This document shows, one piece after another, positions 1 through 5,336 of a DNA stretch of 6,193 bases. Source of the stretch: DATNNN01 sp035601815 (GTDB lineage Bacteria > Pseudomonadota > Alphaproteobacteria > Rhizobiales > Xanthobacteraceae); NCBI GenBank assembly GCA_035601815.1, contig DATNNN010000105.1:1-6193 (forward strand). Reading direction: 5' to 3'. Every line of letters starts with the position of its first letter. Position 1 is the first letter of the stretch. The notes below the pieces were generated by a model. The model saw only the letters and a list, made by a program, of their open reading frames with translations. It ran no database searches and was not told the DNA's origin. The position numbers were made by a program, and so were the translations under genes.

Positions 1-303
1 GAGATCACCTTCAACGCCTCGCTGCTCTCGGAATTCCGCGCCATCGGCCTCGTGAGCCAGCTCGTCGACCGCGGCTTCCTGCGCTGGAGCCGCAAGGCGG
101 GCTTCCGCCGGTCGCGCCTGCACCGCATCGTCGCCGGCGAGGAGGTGAAGGAGCTTTCCTCGAGCTCCAAGTTCGCGATCGAGCGCTCGTTCTTCCTGCT
201 GTTGCGCGACATCGGCCGCAACGCCGCCGAGGAGTTTCTCAAGGAGCATTTCGCCGCCATCGGCAAGCGCGCCACCTTCGACCTGAAGCAGGAAGCCGCC
301 TAA
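1..303 (+). CDS. Patatin-like phospholipase with DUF3734, C-terminal fragment
   Basis: This is the C-terminal 100 residues of a gene that begins left of the window; the frame is open from base 1 and ends at TAA (301-303). The visible part contains no catalytic residues. It matches the pattern I know from the tail of bacterial patatin-like phospholipases carrying DUF3734. That tail starts with 'EITFNASLL.E.RAI..V..L.DRG', then has a short 'LHRI' strand, then a helical end with an 'S.KF..E..FF..LRD.GR..AE.FL..HF..IGKR.T.DL' pattern. The Ser-Asp lipase dyad of such enzymes would lie upstream and cannot be checked here. These proteins are thought to hydrolyse membrane or storage lipids, but the substrate is unknown. 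The next gene starts 37 nt downstream on the same strand with no obvious terminator, so read-through is possible. Family assignment is from recall of the C-terminal pattern only. Confidence 0.72.
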   Translation, partial: EITFNASLLSEFRAIGLVSQLVDRGFLRWSRKAGFRRSRLHRIVAGEEVKELSSSSKFAIERSFFLLLRDIGRNAAEEFLKEHFAAIGKRATFDLKQEAA

Positions 304-340
304 CCGCTCGACTCTCGGAGGCGCGGCGCTAGGGTTGCGG

Positions 341-892
341 ATGCAGCCCCGCCTCCACCGTTCCGCCGCGGCGAACGGCGTCGCGTTCGAGATCGTCGTT
401 GGCGACATCACCCTTCTGCGCGTCGACGCCATCGTCAACGCGGCGAACTCCTCGCTGCTCGGCGGCGGCGTCGACGGCGCCATCCATCGGGCCGCCGGCC
501 CCGAGCTCTACGCCGAATGCCTGACGCTCGGCGGCTGCGCCACGGGCGAGGCCAAGATCACCCGCGGCTACGCGCTGCCGGCGCGTCACGTGATCCACGC
601 CGTGGGCCCGGTGTGGAGCGGCGGCCACGACGGCGAAGACGAGCTGCTCGCCGGCTGCTATCGCAACGCGATCGCGCTCGCCCGCGAACACGCTCTCGCC
701 TCGATCGCCTTCCCGTCGATCTCCACCGGCGTCTATCGCTTTCCCGCCGACCGCGCCGCCGCCATTGCGGTCTCGACCGTCTTGCTGGAGACCGGAGAGC
801 GGCCGGCGCCGACGCGCGTGATCTTTTGCTGCTATTCCGACGAGGCCGCCCGCCATCACGCCGCGGCGTTCACCAATCTCAAGCTCACGTGA
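341..892 (+). CDS. Macrodomain protein, YmdB/MacroD-like O-acetyl-ADP-ribose deacetylase
   Basis: This 183-residue protein is a stand-alone macrodomain, close to the 177 residues of E. coli YmdB. Such enzymes bind ADP-ribose and remove acetyl from O-acetyl-ADP-ribose or mono-ADP-ribose from acidic residues, in the cytosol. Visible motifs are GDIT (21-24), VNAANSSLL (32-40), GGGVDGAIHRAAG (41-53), G.AKIT.GYALPA, HVIHAVGPVW and FPSISTGVYRFP. Asn36 and Asp45 align with YmdB Asn25 and Asp35, the proposed catalytic pair. The loop before Val44 has three glycines where YmdB and MacroD proteins have four, so the substrate loop is one residue short. I chose ATG 341 because AGGG (331-334) sits 6 nt upstream; an in-frame TTG at 335 is possible but lacks that spacing. 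The stop overlaps the 3' end of the opposite-strand glucokinase gene by 8 bp. Confidence 0.93.
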   Translation: MQPRLHRSAAANGVAFEIVVGDITLLRVDAIVNAANSSLLGGGVDGAIHRAAGPELYAECLTLGGCATGEAKITRGYALPARHVIHAVGPVWSGGHDGEDELLAGCYRNAIALAREHALASIAFPSISTGVYRFPADRAAAIAVSTVLLETGERPAPTRVIFCCYSDEAARHHAAAFTNLKLT

Positions 893-1817
893 AAGCGGCC
901 CGCGCGATGACCGCGGCGCCGACGAGCCCAGGCGTCGGATGCATGACGACCGAGGTCGGCACCGCCGCGAGCCGCTTCTGATAGGGCGGATGGTCCTCGA
1001 AGGCGGCGCGAAACGGCGAGCCCGGCATCAGGTGCGCCAGCGCCCGCGACACCCCGCCGGCGAGAAAAACGCCGCCGCGCGCGTCGAAGGCGAGCGCGAG
1101 GTCGCCGGCGATGCGCCCGAACAGCCGCAGGAACACGTCGACCGTGGCCCGCGCCTTCTCCTCGCGCGCCGTCGCGCCGGCGATCACCGCCTCCGGCGTC
1201 GTCTCCTCGCCGGCGAGGATATGGTGCAGGCGCGCGAGCCCCGGCCCCGACATCACGTCGTCGATGGCGACGGGCCCGTGATCGCGCACGAGGCGGGCGA
1301 TGACGCGGGCCTCATCGGCGTTGGCGGCGCCGAAGCGCATGTGCCCGGCCTCGCTCGGCAACACGCGCGGCTCCTTGCCGTCGCGCAGCACCAGCGCCGC
1401 ACCGAAGCCGCTGCCCGGCCCGCACACGATCGCATTGGCTTTAGGAACCCCGTGCCCGCCGCCGATCGCCTCCAGGTCCGGTTCAGTGAGCACCGCCACC
1501 GCGTGGGCGAGGCAGACGAAATCGTTCGCCACATGCAGCCGCGCGAGCTTGAGCCGGCTCTTTAGCGCGGTGCAGTTGAAGGCGAGCGGAAGATTGGTGA
1601 GCGCGACGTCGTCGCCCTCGACCGGCCCGGCCACCGCGAGCACGGCGACCGTGGGCCGCGCCTCGGCAGCGGCGAGGGTCTCGGCGAGCAGCGCCGGCAG
1701 ATCCTTGATCCCGGCGCTCGGCAGCGTGCGCACGTCCTCGAGCTTGACCCCGTCGCGGGCGACGGCGAGCCGCGTGGTGGTGGCGCCGATGTCGGCGAGG
1801 AGAACCGGCCGCTTCAT
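885..1817 (-). CDS. glk: Glucokinase (ATP-dependent, proteobacterial Glk type)
   Basis: This 310-residue protein matches the E. coli-type glucokinase family (321 residues), which phosphorylates glucose to glucose 6-phosphate in the cytosol. In order it shows an N-terminal phosphate loop DIGATTTRLAV (9-19), AVAGPVEGDDVALTN (61-75), the catalytic NDF (Asn98, Asp99), CGPGSGFGAA (132-141), SEAGH (155-159, with sugar-binding Glu156 and His159), MSGPGL (189-194), FLAGGVSRA (251-259) and a C-terminal FRAAFED...PTPGLVGAA block (269-302). Several usually conserved positions differ: GGTN is GATT, EGGH is EAGH, and Asp186 replaces the Glu equivalent to E. coli Glu187. The start ATG at 1817 lies 8 nt after the stop of the upstream amidohydrolase. 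The frame is open further upstream, but that stretch is a shadow of the amidohydrolase. No strong Shine-Dalgarno precedes the ATG, so translational coupling is likely. Kinase identity is well supported; glucose as the real substrate is inferred. Confidence 0.88.
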   Translation of the reverse strand: MKRPVLLADIGATTTRLAVARDGVKLEDVRTLPSAGIKDLPALLAETLAAAEARPTVAVLAVAGPVEGDDVALTNLPLAFNCTALKSRLKLARLHVANDFVCLAHAVAVLTEPDLEAIGGGHGVPKANAIVCGPGSGFGAALVLRDGKEPRVLPSEAGHMRFGAANADEARVIARLVRDHGPVAIDDVMSGPGLARLHHILAGEETTPEAVIAGATAREEKARATVDVFLRLFGRIAGDLALAFDARGGVFLAGGVSRALAHLMPGSPFRAAFEDHPPYQKRLAAVPTSVVMHPTPGLVGAAVIARAAFT

Positions 1818-1825
1818 GCGGGGCT

Positions 1826-2848
1826 TTACTTCACGAGCCTGCGGCCGGTGAGCTTCTCGAGATTCTTGTAATAGATCTTGTCGCGCGCCTCGGGTGTGAG
1901 GTCGAGATTGTCGATGATCTTGATGGTCTCGCGGATGTAGCCCGGCCCCCGCTCCGGATCGAACGGGCTGTCGGAGGCGAACACCACCTTGTCGACGCCG
2001 TAGAACTCGAGCCCGCACACGGTCGCCGCCCGCGAGCCGAACACCGCCGTATCGGCGTAGAAGTCCTTGAAGTAATCGAGCGGCCGTTTCTTCAGGCTCT
2101 TGCGCAGCGCCACGTAGTCCTCGTCCGAGGTGCGCGCGCCGAGCTGGTCCATGCCCGGGCCGACGCGGCCCTCGAAGTAGGGGACCATGGCGCCGAGGTG
2201 ATGGGCGATGACCTTGAGCCCGGGAAATCTCTCCATGGTCTTGGAGAACACGAGGCGCGCCATGGCCGTGCTCGTCTCGTAGGGCCAACCGAAAGTCCAC
2301 CAGATCTCGTAGAGCGATTTCTTCTCGTCGAGATAGTCCGCATGGTTGGCGCCGCGCGCTGGATGCAGCCAGATTGGCAGGTCGAGCTTATGCATGGCGG
2401 CGAAGAACGGCTCGAATTCCGGCCGGTCCAGCGGCTTGCCGCCCACGTTGGTGAAGATCTGCGCGCCGATGGCGCCGAGCTCCTTGATGGCGCGCGTGGT
2501 TTCGCCGACGCCCGCGTCCGGCGCCGACAGCGGCGTCTGCGCGATGAAGGCGGGGAAGCGGTCCGGGTATTTCGCCACGAGCTCGGCCATGCCGTCGTTG
2601 CCGATCCTGGCGAGCTCGGCCGCGGCCTTCCGGTCGCCCTTGGCGATTACCTCCAGCGGCGGCGACGGCAGCGACAGCACCTGGGCGTAGTCGGAGAACT
2701 GGTCCATCACGCGGAAGCGCTCGCCGAGGTCGTGGATCGACGGTATGGCGCGGACGCGCGCCGACATATCGGCGCCCTTGCCGAGGAGCTCGCCCATGCG
2801 CGCGAAGAACTTTTGCGGAAAGAAATGATTGAAGGCGTCGACCCGCAT
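1826..2848 (-). CDS. Amidohydrolase-2 family protein (ACMSD / resorcylate decarboxylase-like)
   Basis: This 340-residue protein has the layout of the amidohydrolase-2 family (PF04909), TIM-barrel metalloenzymes that include aminocarboxymuconate-semialdehyde decarboxylase (ACMSD) and gamma-resorcylate decarboxylase. Strand 1 carries DAFNHFFP (4-11), which aligns with ACMSD's DMHSHFFP. Later barrel positions are IWLHP (His162), VIAHHLGAMVPYFEGRV (His216, His217) and VFASDSPFDPERG (Asp293). The first metal-binding His of the HxH pair is therefore Phe6, while His8, His162, His216/217 and Asp293 remain. Decarboxylation or hydrolysis of a small aromatic or unsaturated acid is typical of the family, but the substrate cannot be read here. 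I chose ATG 2848 because AGGGAG lies 9 nt upstream and the family's strand 1 begins right after it; the longer frame to 2971 crosses a likely promoter. It is the first gene of a unit with glk. Confidence 0.87.
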   Translation of the reverse strand: MRVDAFNHFFPQKFFARMGELLGKGADMSARVRAIPSIHDLGERFRVMDQFSDYAQVLSLPSPPLEVIAKGDRKAAAELARIGNDGMAELVAKYPDRFPAFIAQTPLSAPDAGVGETTRAIKELGAIGAQIFTNVGGKPLDRPEFEPFFAAMHKLDLPIWLHPARGANHADYLDEKKSLYEIWWTFGWPYETSTAMARLVFSKTMERFPGLKVIAHHLGAMVPYFEGRVGPGMDQLGARTSDEDYVALRKSLKKRPLDYFKDFYADTAVFGSRAATVCGLEFYGVDKVVFASDSPFDPERGPGYIRETIKIIDNLDLTPEARDKIYYKNLEKLTGRRLVK

Positions 2849-2857
2849 GTGGCGTTG

Positions 2858-2863
2858 CTCCCT
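2858..2863 (-). promoter_or_regulatory. Ribosome binding site of the amidohydrolase gene
   Basis: Read on the minus strand this is AGGGAG, 9 nt before ATG 2848. It settles the start of the amidohydrolase: the upstream in-frame start at 2971 would put this site inside the coding sequence. Confidence 0.7.
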
Positions 2864-2882
2864 GGCGGCGGCTCTTGCCGCG

Positions 2883-2911
2883 ATTATCTTCCGAAAGCCT
2901 AGGGGTTCGGA
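2883..2911 (-). promoter_or_regulatory. Candidate promoter of the amidohydrolase-glk unit
   Basis: The minus strand has GATAAT (2883-2888), five of six matches to the sigma-70 -10 box, in an otherwise GC-rich region. Transcription would begin near 2875, giving a leader of about 27 nt that includes the AGGGAG site. At 17 bp spacing the -35 position reads TCCGAA (2906-2911), a poor match that coincides with one arm of a dyad. This suggests an activator-dependent or tightly repressed promoter, or that the -10 match is chance. Based on sequence match only. Confidence 0.35.
2890..2911. promoter_or_regulatory. 22-bp imperfect palindrome, candidate operator
   Basis: The arms TCCGAA (2890-2895) and TTCGGA (2906-2911) are perfect reverse complements. 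The centre CCTAGG (2898-2903) is itself a palindrome sharing the same axis, so 9 of 11 base pairs are symmetric. It lies in the divergent intergenic region, between the candidate -10 box of the amidohydrolase promoter and its -35 position, where a dimeric repressor would block transcription. No regulator gene is in the window, and the binding protein is unknown. Confidence 0.5.
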
Positions 2912-2923
2912 CGCTGCGCGCGC

Positions 2924-2943
2924 AAGCGCATATTGAAGCGCAT
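2924..2943. repeat. Two 8-bp direct repeats AAGCGCAT spaced by 4 bp
   Basis: AAGCGCAT occurs at 2924-2931 and again at 2936-2943, a 12-bp period with ATTG between the copies. The pair overlaps the candidate -35 element of the rightward promoter. It could be a regulator binding site; with copies this short, chance is also possible. Confidence 0.4.
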
Positions 2944-2962
2944 GGGGCGGAACCGCTATGGT
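2933..2962 (+). promoter_or_regulatory. Candidate promoter of the secreted-protein / MetE-like unit
   Basis: TTGAAG (2933-2938) and TATGGT (2957-2962) resemble sigma-70 -35 and -10 boxes (four of six matches each) with an 18-bp spacer. Transcription would begin near 2969, leaving a leader of roughly 56 nt before ATG 3026. No better pair was seen in the 177-bp divergent gap. The match is moderate. Confidence 0.35.
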
Positions 2963-3025
2963 CGGCCGCACTTTCGCCGCCGACCGCGGCCAGCTAGAGA
3001 CCCGATCCGGATTTCACGGACATCC

Positions 3026-4087
3026 ATGGTGCGCGCGCGCATGTTTCTCATCGGCGCCGCTGTCGCGGCCGCGACCGCGGCGGCCGCCGCCGAGCGTCCG
3101 CGGCTTGAGACCAACGAGCGCTACATCGGCGAAATCTCGCGCGCGAGCGACCTCGATCTCACCAAGCTCAAGGACGTGTTCGCCTTCGTGCTCGGCAGCC
3201 TGCCTGAGCGCGTCAACGTCTATCCCACGGAAAACTATTATTATTTCTGGTTCTACGCCGACGCCGTGCGCTACGCCGGCAACATCCGCATCGAGATCGC
3301 CGACAAGGCCGAGCCGGAGCTGCATTTCACCTATTACGAGGACCTCACCGACTGGAACGACGACACCCCGGTCGAGCACGCCGTGCTCGGCAAGGCCGAC
3401 GGCGTCGCGGTCGAGAAGCTCGAGCGGCTGGTCTATCGCGTCACCTACGGGGCCAAGAGCGTGGTGTTCGCGCTGAACGACCTCTCCGCCGTGAAGCCGC
3501 CGCCGGCGGCGGTCGCGCCGGGCGAGAAATACATCGGTCCGGTGTTCGATGAATCGGGCGTGCGCTTCTTTCTCCTCTTCAACGAGAGGCTCAAGCTCTT
3601 CGCCTACGTGCTGGACGAGACCGTACCCGTGGCCGAGCGGTTCTTTCCGCTGCCGCGCTCCGACCGCATGCTCATCGGCCGGCGCACCGGCTTCGCCTTC
3701 TATCGCGACCACCTGCGCGAGCGGAAGATCCTGGTGGGCGCCTTCGAGGGCAACGTGCGGCTCAACAACTATTTCGACGGTCCGTTCGACCAGTTGCCCG
3801 ACAACTTCATCGAGGGCGAGATCCTGCGCGACGCGATCCTGGCGGTGGCGCCGGAGCTGAAGGGCCAGATCGACCGCCTCGGCGCCTCGCCCGGCGGCGC
3901 CTCGCGCTATCCCATCATGCCGTATCTGAACTACAAGCGCCTCGACGACCTGCGCGTCATCGACCGCTGCGCCGAAGCCAGGAAGGCCGCAGACAATTAC
4001 TACGCGTGTTTTGCCACCAACGAACGGACCGGCCAGCCCATGGCGTTCGCCAGCCGGCCGCCCAAGTCGCAACGGCGGGCGAAATAA
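3026..4087 (+). CDS. Secreted protein of unknown family
   Basis: I do not recognise this 353-residue protein. It begins with a likely Sec signal peptide: Arg at 3 and 5, an Ala-rich hydrophobic stretch at 7-22, and an Ala-Ala cleavage site near 22/23. No lipobox Cys is present, so a periplasmic or exported soluble protein is expected. The mature part is rich in aromatic residues, including seven in a row (Tyr71 to Tyr77), and looks mostly beta-stranded up to about residue 250. Residues 29-91 and 167-250 share a loose pattern (E-K/R-YIG, later FA-F/Y-VL, then an F-x-FY-x-D-like segment), suggesting an internal duplication. Only two Cys are near the C-terminus (315 and 328), a possible disulfide. 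The tail is basic. ATG 3026 was chosen because the signal peptide starts there; the upstream open frame is Arg-rich and has no signal sequence. The next gene follows after 16 nt, so they are probably one transcript. Confidence 0.8.
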   Translation: MVRARMFLIGAAVAAATAAAAAERPRLETNERYIGEISRASDLDLTKLKDVFAFVLGSLPERVNVYPTENYYYFWFYADAVRYAGNIRIEIADKAEPELHFTYYEDLTDWNDDTPVEHAVLGKADGVAVEKLERLVYRVTYGAKSVVFALNDLSAVKPPPAAVAPGEKYIGPVFDESGVRFFLLFNERLKLFAYVLDETVPVAERFFPLPRSDRMLIGRRTGFAFYRDHLRERKILVGAFEGNVRLNNYFDGPFDQLPDNFIEGEILRDAILAVAPELKGQIDRLGASPGGASRYPIMPYLNYKRLDDLRVIDRCAEARKAADNYYACFATNERTGQPMAFASRPPKSQRRAK

Positions 4088-4103
4088 CCGCCATGATGGT
4101 CGG

Positions 4104-5267
4104 ATGATCACGAGCCGCGAACGTATTCTCACCACCCACGTCGGCAGCCTGCCGCGCAACGAGCAGCTGTCCGAGCTTCTCCTCATCCAGGAAGCGGGCG
4201 GCGACTACGACCGCGGCCTCTTCGACACGGAGATGGACAAGGCCGTCCGCCACGTGGTGGACAAGCAGCGCGCGGCCGGCATCGATATCGGCAACGACGG
4301 CGAGCAGCAGCGCGTCGGCTTCCAGACCTACGTGCCTCAGCGCATGTCGGGCTTCGGCGGCGTGTCGAAGCGCCGCCGCGGGCGCGAGTTCGAGGAGTTC
4401 CCCGCGCTCATCAAGTACCTCACCCACCGCTTCCCGCACGTGAGCAAGCAGCAGAACGCGCCCGAGGCGCAGGGCGAGCTGCACTATCACGACACGGCCG
4501 CGATCACGGGCGAGATCAAGCGTTTCCAGTCGGCGGCCAAGGGCGCCTTCGCCGAGAGCTTCTTGACCGCGCCCTCGCCCGGCATCATCGCCAGCACCAT
4601 GCTGAACGCCTTCTACGATTCCCACGCGGCCTATCTTTCGGCGATCGCCCGCGAGATGAAGAAGGAATATCGCGCCATCGCCGACGCCGGCCTCGTGCTG
4701 CAGATCGACGCGCCCGACCTCGCCATGGACCGCACCATGTTCTACCGCGATCTTTCCGACGCGGAATTCGCCAGGGCGTGCGAGCCGCACGTCAACGCGA
4801 TCAACGACGGCATCGCCGGCATCCCGCGCGAGCAGGTGCGCCTGCACGTCTGCTACGGCAACTGGGAAGGCCCGCACATCCACGACATCGCGCTCGACAA
4901 GATCCTGCCCGCGCTCTACCAGGCGAACGTGGGTGCCTTGTCCATCGAGTTCTCCAACCCGCGCCACGCCCACGAGTACCCGGCGCTGAAGCGCGTGCCG
5001 TTCCCCAAGGACATGATCCTGATCCCGGGCGTGGTCGAGACCACCTCCAACTTCGTCGAGCACCCGGAGGTGGTGGCGCGACGCATCGAGGAGGCCGTGG
5101 CCGTCATCGGCGACCGCGAGCGCGTGATCGCTTCCACCGACTGCGGCTTCGGAACCTTCACCAACCGCGAATGGGTGATCGAGCCCGCCGTGTGGCTGAA
5201 GCTGAAGTCCATCCGCGACGGGGCGGACATCGCCTCGGCGCGGCTGTGGGGCAAGAAGGTCGCGTGA
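4104..5267 (+). CDS. Cobalamin-independent methionine synthase II family protein (MetE C-terminal-like)
   Basis: This 387-residue protein corresponds to the catalytic C-terminal half of MetE, without the N-terminal half of the usual 750-residue enzyme. The fold is a zinc-dependent TIM barrel that transfers methyl or alkyl groups to a thiol. The start TTHVGSLPR (10-18) matches the family's TT.GS.PR. The zinc ligands are visible: His248 and Cys250 (HVC), Glu282 (IEFSN) and Cys347 (TDCGFG). DGEQ (65-68) lies where MetE has its substrate-binding Glu. QIDAP (200-204) replaces MetE's QIDEP, so the Glu is Ala. Homologues of this length include core-type methionine synthases and epoxyalkane:coenzyme M transferase; most are uncharacterised, so the methyl donor and acceptor are unknown. 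ATG 4104 has only a weak ribosome site, and its closeness to the upstream stop suggests coupling. Confidence 0.87.
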   Translation: MITSRERILTTHVGSLPRNEQLSELLLIQEAGGDYDRGLFDTEMDKAVRHVVDKQRAAGIDIGNDGEQQRVGFQTYVPQRMSGFGGVSKRRRGREFEEFPALIKYLTHRFPHVSKQQNAPEAQGELHYHDTAAITGEIKRFQSAAKGAFAESFLTAPSPGIIASTMLNAFYDSHAAYLSAIAREMKKEYRAIADAGLVLQIDAPDLAMDRTMFYRDLSDAEFARACEPHVNAINDGIAGIPREQVRLHVCYGNWEGPHIHDIALDKILPALYQANVGALSIEFSNPRHAHEYPALKRVPFPKDMILIPGVVETTSNFVEHPEVVARRIEEAVAVIGDRERVIASTDCGFGTFTNREWVIEPAVWLKLKSIRDGADIASARLWGKKVA

Positions 5268-5269
5268 TT

Positions 5270-5296
5270 TTGTCTCTCCCCCTGAAAGCGTATAAT
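5270..5296 (+). promoter_or_regulatory. Candidate sigma-70 promoter of the M24 gene
   Basis: A perfect TATAAT (5291-5296) lies in the 69-bp gap, an unlikely hexamer by chance in DNA this GC-rich. TTGTCT (5270-5275) is a four-of-six -35 match at a short 15-bp spacing. Transcription would begin near 5303, giving a leader of about 34 nt. It implies that the M24 gene can be expressed separately from the MetE-like gene. No terminator hairpin was seen after the MetE-like stop, so read-through from upstream remains possible. Confidence 0.5.
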
Positions 5297-5324
5297 CGGC
5301 GCCTCGCAATGTCGAACAAGCCGT

Positions 5325-5332
5325 AGGGAGGT
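5325..5332 (+). promoter_or_regulatory. Strong ribosome binding site of the M24 gene
   Basis: AGGGAGGT ends 4 nt before ATG 5337 and is the best Shine-Dalgarno match in the window, though its spacing is slightly short. It fixes the start of the M24 protein and predicts efficient translation, in contrast to the weak sites of the two genes before it. Confidence 0.75.
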
Positions 5333-5336
5333 CCCC

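Noticed and set aside
304..340. Possible terminator between the patatin and macrodomain genes
   Set aside because: No stem of useful length followed by a T-run was found; only a 3-bp CTC/GAG match is present.
939..1565. A 208-codon plus-strand frame opposite glk
   Set aside because: Arg/His/Ala-rich shadow of a clearly coding minus-strand gene, with no ribosome site of note and no recognisable domain.
1818..2300. Upstream extension of the glucokinase frame to 2300
   Set aside because: The extra stretch is an out-of-frame shadow of the amidohydrolase. Known glucokinases start right at the phosphate loop, as ATG 1817 does.
2915..2930. TGCGC ... GCGCA inverted repeat in the divergent gap
   Set aside because: It consists of alternating GC dinucleotides, common by chance in this DNA, and lacks the aligned inner symmetry of the 2890-2911 dyad.
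2849..2971. Upstream extension of the amidohydrolase to 2971
   Set aside because: It would add 41 non-conserved residues, bury the AGGGAG site and cross the dyad and promoter matches. The family begins at the strand 1 motif next to ATG 2848.
2933..3025. Upstream TTG or ATG starts for the secreted protein
   Set aside because: The added residues are Arg-rich and would hide the signal peptide; the region looks like promoter and leader.
3014..4186. A 390-codon minus-strand frame opposite the secreted protein
   Set aside because: Same mirrored-codon artefact. The plus-strand frame has a signal peptide and sensible protein composition; this one is full of Glu/Val/Arg/His repeats.
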